Shown piece after piece: positions 59,279-64,000 of a stretch of 64,000 bases of DNA. Source of the stretch: CAZSAT01 sp964604675. Its GTDB lineage: Bacteria > Myxococcota_A > UBA796 > CAJQPC01. Position numbers and translations under genes: made by a program. Position 1 is the first letter of the stretch. Each line of letters begins with the position of its first letter. Under the pieces are notes generated by a model that saw only the letters and a program-made list of their open reading frames with translations, was not told where the DNA came from and made no database searches. The DNA lies in NCBI GenBank assembly GCA_964604675.1, contig CAZSAT010000003.1:62001-126000 (forward strand). Direction: 5' to 3'.

Positions 59279-61795
59279 ATGAAGAGGCAGGTCATGCGCG
59301 CGGCGGGGGGGCTCCTCGCGCTCGCGCTGTTCGTTCCTTCTACGGCGTACGCCGAGCCGCGCGACGAGGCCAGGCGCCTCTTCCTCGCTGGGCTGGAGAA
59401 CGCCCGGGACGGCGCCTACGACGAGGCGCTCGATCAGTTCCTGGAGGCCCAGGACATCTACCCCCACCCGGCGACGGTCTACAACATCGCGCGGGCCTAC
59501 TACGACCTGGGCGCGCTCGAGGTGAGCCTGGAGTGGTTCGAGCTGTATGCGGCGACCGCCCCCGACAAGGCCGAGGAGGTCGCCCCGCTGGTCGCCAGCG
59601 TCAACGCCATGCTCGCGCAGGCCGAAGCTCCCGCCCCGAGCGTCGCGCTGGACGGAGCTGCCACCAGCGACGAGCTGGCGCGGCTGCAGGCCATCGCCGA
59701 CGAGCTGGCCGCCCTGAGCCGTGCCATCGGCGAGCGTGGGGCGGTCGACGCGGGTCCGATCCCGGAGGGCGAGCTCGTGGAGTCGGCTCCGGTCGAAGCG
59801 CGGCCGGAGCCCGCGGACTTCCTGTCCGACGCCTACGAGAAGACCGTGGTCACGGCCAGCCGCTATGGCCAGGATCCCCTGGACTCTCCGAGCACGCTCG
59901 CCGTGCTCACCGAGCAGGACATCCGACTCTCCGGCGCCACGAACATCGCGGACCTGCTGCGACGGGTCGCCGGCGTGGACGTGATGCAGCTGTCCTCGGC
60001 CCAGCCCGACGTGTCCATCCGTGGCTTCAACCGCGAGCTGTCGAACAAGGTGCTGGTGCTGATCGACGGACGCACCATGTACACGGACTTCCTCGGCAAC
60101 CCCCTGTGGGAGACCTTCCCGATCAGCATGGGCGACATCCGGCGCATCGAGATCATTCGAGGTCCGGGCTCGGCGGTCTACGGCGCCAACGCGATGACCG
60201 GTGTGATCAACATCATCACGCGGCGCCCTGGGGAGGGGCAGAACGAGGTCTCCTTCTCCGCCGGATATCCGGGGTACGCGGCCGCCTACACGCGCATGAC
60301 GGGCCGCCAGGACGAGCTGGCGTGGCGCGCGTCCGCGGGGCTGCACCAGAGCGGCCGGTGGTCCGCCGAGGCCTACCCGACCGACACCGGCGCGGTGGGC
60401 TCGAACGTGCTCGACCAGGACCAGGGACTCGACGTGGTCCGCTCCAACGTGCGCTTCGACCGCCGCTTCCTCGACCAGGGCTTCGCCTCGCTGGACGTGG
60501 GCTACGCAGGCGGCTTCTTGGAGTTCTACGCCATCGGCACGCTGGGCGACTACGCCTTCACCTTCGATCAGTGGCACGTTCGCGGCGACCTGGCCTACGG
60601 GCCGGTGCACGTCCGGAGCTGGTACACCTCGCTCGAGTCGTCCGCTGAGCCCTGGTACTACGACGCGGAATCCCGCGGGGCCGAGGTGCTCCCCACCACC
60701 GTCGACGCCGACATCTTCGACGTGGAGCTCGAGGCGCCGGTCGAGTTCGAGACCGGCCCGGTGGAGCACCGCTTCAACGCGGGCGTGGGACTGCGCTACA
60801 AGCTGGTCGACTGGACCTACCTGCGCGAACAGCCGCTCGACGAGCTGCACACCAGCGCCTTCGTGCAGGAGGAGGCGCGCCTGCACCCCGTGAGCCTGGT
60901 CGGCTCGCTGCGCATCGACAAGCACCCGCTCGTCCCCATCGAGCAGACCCTCTCGCCGCGGGCTGCGGCCATCGTCCGCGTGCTCGACGAGACCTCCGTG
61001 CGCGTGACCGCCGGCACGGCCTTTCGGAACCCGACCTTCATGGAGAACTACACCGACCTGGCCCAGCCCACGACCCGTGAAGGCGTGTACGTCGACACCT
61101 TTGGCGACGAGAGCCTGGTCCCCGAGCGTGTGGCCACCTTGGAGGCGGGGCTGCACGACAACTCGACGACCTTCCACGAAGCCGATCTCGCCGTGTACCG
61201 GAACGTGGTCACCGACCTCATCTTCCTCGACCCGGTGAGCCCCGACGGCGGTGCCAGCGGCTTCGACGCCGAGCAGGGTGGCTTCACGGCGGGCAGCACC
61301 AGCTTCGCGAACCAGGACGAGATCTACGTGGCCACGGGCCTCGAAGCCGAGGTGAAGGCCTACCCGGTCCGCGGCCTGGACCTCTACGCCAACCTCGCCC
61401 TCGAAGACATCGAGATCCTGGTTTACGACGCGGACCCCACGACCGACGAGTCGACCTCGCGGGTGAAGGTCAACGCCGGCGCGATGCTCCGCTCGCCGTG
61501 GCGCTCCGACCTCTCGGTGCACCTGCACCACGTGTCCTCGCAGACCTGGCAGCTGCGCGAGTTCGACGCCGCCGGGCAGATCGAGCTGGTGGGCTCCGAG
61601 GTGCCCGCGCGGACCATCACGTCGGCCCGGGTGGCCGTGCGACCGTTTGCCGACGAGGCCCTGGAGCTGGCGCTCTCCGGCTGGAACCTGGCCGGGTTGA
61701 TGGGCGCCGAGGGCTTCCGGGAACACCCCAAGGGCCAGGTCGTGGGCTACCGCGCCTTCGGCTCGGCGACCTACCGCTTCGGAGGTGACCGGTGA
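59279..61795 (+). CDS. TonB-dependent receptor with N-terminal TPR-like region
   Basis: 838 residues from ATG 59279, selected because it gives a normal signal peptide (MKRQVMRAAGGLLALALFVP, cleavage near AYA-EP). Residues about 28-110 contain TPR-like pairs (ARRLFLAGLENARDGAYDEAL, ATVYNIARAYYDLGALEVSL), which are uncommon in this family. The plug domain follows: EKTVVTASRYGQ as TonB-box-like sequence, SGATNIADLLRRVAGVDVMQ, VSIRGFNRELSNKVLVLIDG, RIEIIRGPGSAVYGANAMTG. The rest is a barrel with alternating aromatic strands and a C-terminal F. Substrate unknown. Coupled by GTGA to the lipoprotein gene downstream, which is a likely surface partner. Confidence 0.95.
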   Translation: MKRQVMRAAGGLLALALFVPSTAYAEPRDEARRLFLAGLENARDGAYDEALDQFLEAQDIYPHPATVYNIARAYYDLGALEVSLEWFELYAATAPDKAEEVAPLVASVNAMLAQAEAPAPSVALDGAATSDELARLQAIADELAALSRAIGERGAVDAGPIPEGELVESAPVEARPEPADFLSDAYEKTVVTASRYGQDPLDSPSTLAVLTEQDIRLSGATNIADLLRRVAGVDVMQLSSAQPDVSIRGFNRELSNKVLVLIDGRTMYTDFLGNPLWETFPISMGDIRRIEIIRGPGSAVYGANAMTGVINIITRRPGEGQNEVSFSAGYPGYAAAYTRMTGRQDELAWRASAGLHQSGRWSAEAYPTDTGAVGSNVLDQDQGLDVVRSNVRFDRRFLDQGFASLDVGYAGGFLEFYAIGTLGDYAFTFDQWHVRGDLAYGPVHVRSWYTSLESSAEPWYYDAESRGAEVLPTTVDADIFDVELEAPVEFETGPVEHRFNAGVGLRYKLVDWTYLREQPLDELHTSAFVQEEARLHPVSLVGSLRIDKHPLVPIEQTLSPRAAAIVRVLDETSVRVTAGTAFRNPTFMENYTDLAQPTTREGVYVDTFGDESLVPERVATLEAGLHDNSTTFHEADLAVYRNVVTDLIFLDPVSPDGGASGFDAEQGGFTAGSTSFANQDEIYVATGLEAEVKAYPVRGLDLYANLALEDIEILVYDADPTTDESTSRVKVNAGAMLRSPWRSDLSVHLHHVSSQTWQLREFDAAGQIELVGSEVPARTITSARVAVRPFADEALELALSGWNLAGLMGAEGFREHPKGQVVGYRAFGSATYRFGGDR

Positions 61796-62856
61796 TCTGG
61801 TTTCTGGCCTGCAGCTACGCCGTGCCGGTGGACGTCGACGCCGAGGAGCGCGGCAACACCGTCTCGGGCACCGTGGTCATCAACGACGTCGACGAGGCGT
61901 CCAACGTGTTCGTGTTGCTCTACGACGCGACCGATCCCGGCCCCCCTTACGGGACCGGGTCGCCCGTGAACTTCGCGTCGGTGGCGGCCGGGGCGTTCAC
62001 CGGCGGCGACGGCGTGGAGAGCGCCCCCTGGTCCGTGACGGGCCTCGACGATGGCACCTACTACGTCACCGGCGTGATGGACGCCGACGGGGACTTCAAC
62101 CCCTTCGTCGACACCAACGCGGGCTCGACCTGCGGTGACCTGGTCGGCGCCTTCGTCGACGACGTGCTCGATCCGCAGCTCGCCACCTTCGAGCTCGCTG
62201 AACACGACTGGCTGGACGACGTGACCATCGCCATCGCCACGGAGCTCCAGGTGGAGCGTCCGGGCTTCTACCTGGCCACGGAGTCGGTGAGCAGGACGGC
62301 GGAAACCACCCAGGTCTTCCAGCTCAAGAGCACGGGCATCTACACCGACCAGGTCACGCTCGAGGGCCCCTACGACGGCAGCGATCCCTGCATGACGAGC
62401 TTCGTGCACTACGCAGTGGATGCCGATGCCGACGGGCTGCCCGATCCTCACCCGAACGAGGCCCTTGCTGCGGCCGGTGCCTACGACATCTGGCCGCGCA
62501 TCTACCTGGCGCACACCGCCTTCGAGTCCAACGGACCAGTGCTCTATGCGAGCGAGGCCGCCGTCTACCCTGACGTGCTGCTCAGCGGTGGCGCGGCCCT
62601 GGGCGTGCCCACGCCTCTGACCACGCTCAACGCCATCTTCGGTCAGGCCGCCCAGCGCTACACCTACGACAGCGCCGGCGAGGCCGTGCCCGACGAGGTG
62701 GTGTACGGCGACGCGGTCCCGGACGGGGAGTGGTCGGTCACGCTCATTCAGTACACGGGTCAGACCTGGACCGTGCCGAACACGTCCTGGCAGCAGCGGG
62801 CCACCGAGGAGGGGTGGCAGCAGGAAGAACAGGCGTGGGGTCTGGTGCTCGAGTAG
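61792..62856 (+). CDS. Lipoprotein partner of the TonB receptor
   Basis: 354 residues from GTG overlapping the receptor stop. Signal MIWFLAC, Cys7, one of the shortest here. Residues about 20-110 resemble an Ig-like/carboxypeptidase-regulatory fold (SGTVVINDVDEASNVFVLLYD, LDDGTYYVTGVMDADGDFNPF with an EF-like Asp loop). The C-terminal half is unassigned, with DADADGLPDPHPNEAL as another acidic loop. Outer-membrane lipoproteins encoded directly after TonB receptors often bind substrate for them; that role is inferred from position. Confidence 0.85.
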   Translation: MIWFLACSYAVPVDVDAEERGNTVSGTVVINDVDEASNVFVLLYDATDPGPPYGTGSPVNFASVAAGAFTGGDGVESAPWSVTGLDDGTYYVTGVMDADGDFNPFVDTNAGSTCGDLVGAFVDDVLDPQLATFELAEHDWLDDVTIAIATELQVERPGFYLATESVSRTAETTQVFQLKSTGIYTDQVTLEGPYDGSDPCMTSFVHYAVDADADGLPDPHPNEALAAAGAYDIWPRIYLAHTAFESNGPVLYASEAAVYPDVLLSGGAALGVPTPLTTLNAIFGQAAQRYTYDSAGEAVPDEVVYGDAVPDGEWSVTLIQYTGQTWTVPNTSWQQRATEEGWQQEEQAWGLVLE

Positions 62857-62864
62857 CATCGCGC

Positions 62865-63917
62865 ATGCCTCGGGAGCTGCCCTCGCAGATCCGGACCGAC
62901 GAGCTCAGGTCCTACGACTGGTTCTACGGCCTCGACCACTTCCTCGGTCGGGCGCGCGTGGACGCGCTCTTCGGCGAGCGGCGGGCACGGGCACGAGCAC
63001 GACTGCTCGCTCGCCTGCGCGAGGACGTCGGGCAGGTCGTGCCCATCGAGCGGGTGGAGGGTCTGTCGCCCCGGGACTTCGTGTCCCGGTACCTCCGCAA
63101 CCGCACGCCCGTCGTGCTCGCCGGTGCTGCGGCGGACTGGCCTTGCCGCCGCGAGTGGAGCCTGTCCACCTTCTCCGAGGCCTATGGGGCGACCGAAGCG
63201 GTCGTGCTGCCCGAGGCCCGAACGACCTCGGGCTTTCGCGGCACCCGTGAGCCCGAGCAGGTGCGGAGCGCGGATTTCGAGACGCTCATCGGTGAGATGC
63301 GCGGGGGCAGCGGCACCTACATCCGCTTCTCCCCCATCATCGAAGATCGCCCGGAGCTGGCGGCCCAGCTGGACTTCGAGTGGCTCCGGGCACGGCTCGG
63401 ACCGCTCGCGCCTGGCTACCGGGTGTACGCGTTCCTCGGCGGCGGGGGGTCACGCACCCGGCTGCACTGCGACATGCCGCCGAACCTGTTCGTGCAGGTG
63501 CACGGCCGGAAGCATTGGATGCTGTTCCCACCGGCGTACCGCGTGCTCTTCGACCCGCTGCTGGAGCGGAGCTCGTTGAGCTACACGACCAACTTCGAGG
63601 TGCGGCCCGAGCACCTCGCGCCCGACGAGGTCGGTCACCACGTGCATCGTTTCGAGGGCGTGCTGGAGCCGGGCGACGTGCTCTACAACCCGGCGTACAT
63701 GTGGCACGACGTCCAGAACCTGAGTGAGTCCGTGGCGGTGAGCGTGCGCTGGCTCTCGCCCGGCGTGCACTGGCGCGCGCCCTGGAACCTGCAGCTTCAG
63801 GATCTGCTGTCGAACAACCCGCCGATCTGGCGGGCGGGGCTGCAGAAGCGGGACATCAACGAGAACATCCTCGAGGCCAAGGAAGGCGCGAAGAGGGACC
63901 CGGACTACCTGGGCTGA
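62865..63917 (+). CDS. JmjC/cupin-8 type Fe(II)/2-oxoglutarate hydroxylase
   Basis: 350 residues from ATG 62865. Cupin_8/JmjC pattern: RNRTPVVLAGAAADWPCRREW at the start of the fold (TPVVLAGAAADWP is family typical), YIRFSPIIEDRPELAA, then iron ligands His201 and Asp203 in RLHCDMPPNLFVQVHG, QVHGRKHWMLFPP, and His281 in NPAYMWHDVQNLSES. Predicted to hydroxylate a protein or small molecule with Fe(II), 2-oxoglutarate and oxygen. The N-terminal ~60 residues are helical and Arg-rich. It follows the lipoprotein gene by 8 nt; its link to the transport genes is unclear. Confidence 0.92.
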   Translation: MPRELPSQIRTDELRSYDWFYGLDHFLGRARVDALFGERRARARARLLARLREDVGQVVPIERVEGLSPRDFVSRYLRNRTPVVLAGAAADWPCRREWSLSTFSEAYGATEAVVLPEARTTSGFRGTREPEQVRSADFETLIGEMRGGSGTYIRFSPIIEDRPELAAQLDFEWLRARLGPLAPGYRVYAFLGGGGSRTRLHCDMPPNLFVQVHGRKHWMLFPPAYRVLFDPLLERSSLSYTTNFEVRPEHLAPDEVGHHVHRFEGVLEPGDVLYNPAYMWHDVQNLSESVAVSVRWLSPGVHWRAPWNLQLQDLLSNNPPIWRAGLQKRDINENILEAKEGAKRDPDYLG

Positions 63918-64000
63918 GCGGGTCCGGTCGGAGTCGAGGTGGTCGAGGAGGCCGTGGGGAGCTGCGGCTGTCTCGAGAGTGCCTGGGTGTGGCAGACCTA

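Overview
High-GC bacterial chromosome segment, most likely from Myxococcota (a myxobacterium or an uncultured relative). The best lineage marker is the C-terminal tail of the metalloprotease at 55662-57229: a Gly-Cys-Gly-Cys motif, a hydrophobic stretch and an Arg cluster, the MYXO-CTERM pattern. The many PAS/GAF hybrid histidine kinases, a Ser/Thr protein kinase, TPR proteins, EF-hand, FG-GAP and PKD-like surface proteins and abundant lipoproteins fit that lineage. I see no rRNA, tRNA, insertion sequence, prophage or CRISPR array. Genes are packed tightly, many joined by ATGA or GTGA overlaps; no gene-free stretch exceeds about 200 bases (the longest are 51102-51292 and 46818-46958).

Layout. 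1-4540 (minus): a signalling operon of a GAF/Fis-type regulator, a receiver/J-like/TPR response regulator, a membrane-anchored Smr-domain protein and a zinc-ribbon protein cut by the window edge. 4665-10334 (plus): an unknown protein, a 1455-residue polytopic membrane protein and a DUF697-like protein. 10319-20356: an MscS channel, a Cys-type sulfatase lipoprotein, an ABC-2 permease with a 5'-nucleotidase-like partner, a TPR protein, a four-gene operon (Thr-type sulfatase, EF-hand lipoprotein, two small membrane proteins), a DrrA-like ABC ATPase and an acyl-CoA dehydrogenase-like protein. 20356-23914: a hybrid histidine kinase and a UPF0104-type membrane protein.

23956-31090 is the most unusual block: a nitrilase-like enzyme, a winged-helix protein, a KGGVGR-type deviant Walker ATPase fused to a long TPR array, a predicted seven-bladed FG-GAP protein and a membrane-anchored helical protein, closely spaced and partly overlapping. 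It looks like a sensor/NTPase/effector system, but that function is inference. A GAF hybrid kinase and a 1081-residue PKD-like repeat lipoprotein follow on the minus strand.

36150-40149 encodes three SPFH (HflK/HflC-type) proteins; the first is fused in one frame to an EamA-type ten-helix transporter. 40214-46817 is a same-strand run of Thr-type sulfatase, sulfotransferase, B12-binding radical SAM enzyme, enolase-superfamily enzyme and methyltransferase, with a second sulfotransferase and a deiminase-family enzyme on the opposite strand after it: possibly a pathway for a sulfated metabolite. 48960-57675 holds surface and secreted proteins, an M23 peptidase, a pair of cyclic-nucleotide-binding sensors, a GT2 glycosyltransferase, the frameshifted metalloprotease and a CBS protein. 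57789-63917 holds a Ser/Thr kinase, a TPR-TonB receptor with a lipoprotein partner and a JmjC/cupin hydroxylase.

A recurring oddity is very short export signals: several predicted lipoproteins begin with only 6-8 hydrophobic residues before the lipobox Cys and lack an N-terminal positive charge, and for at least two of them an upstream in-frame stop rules out a longer start.
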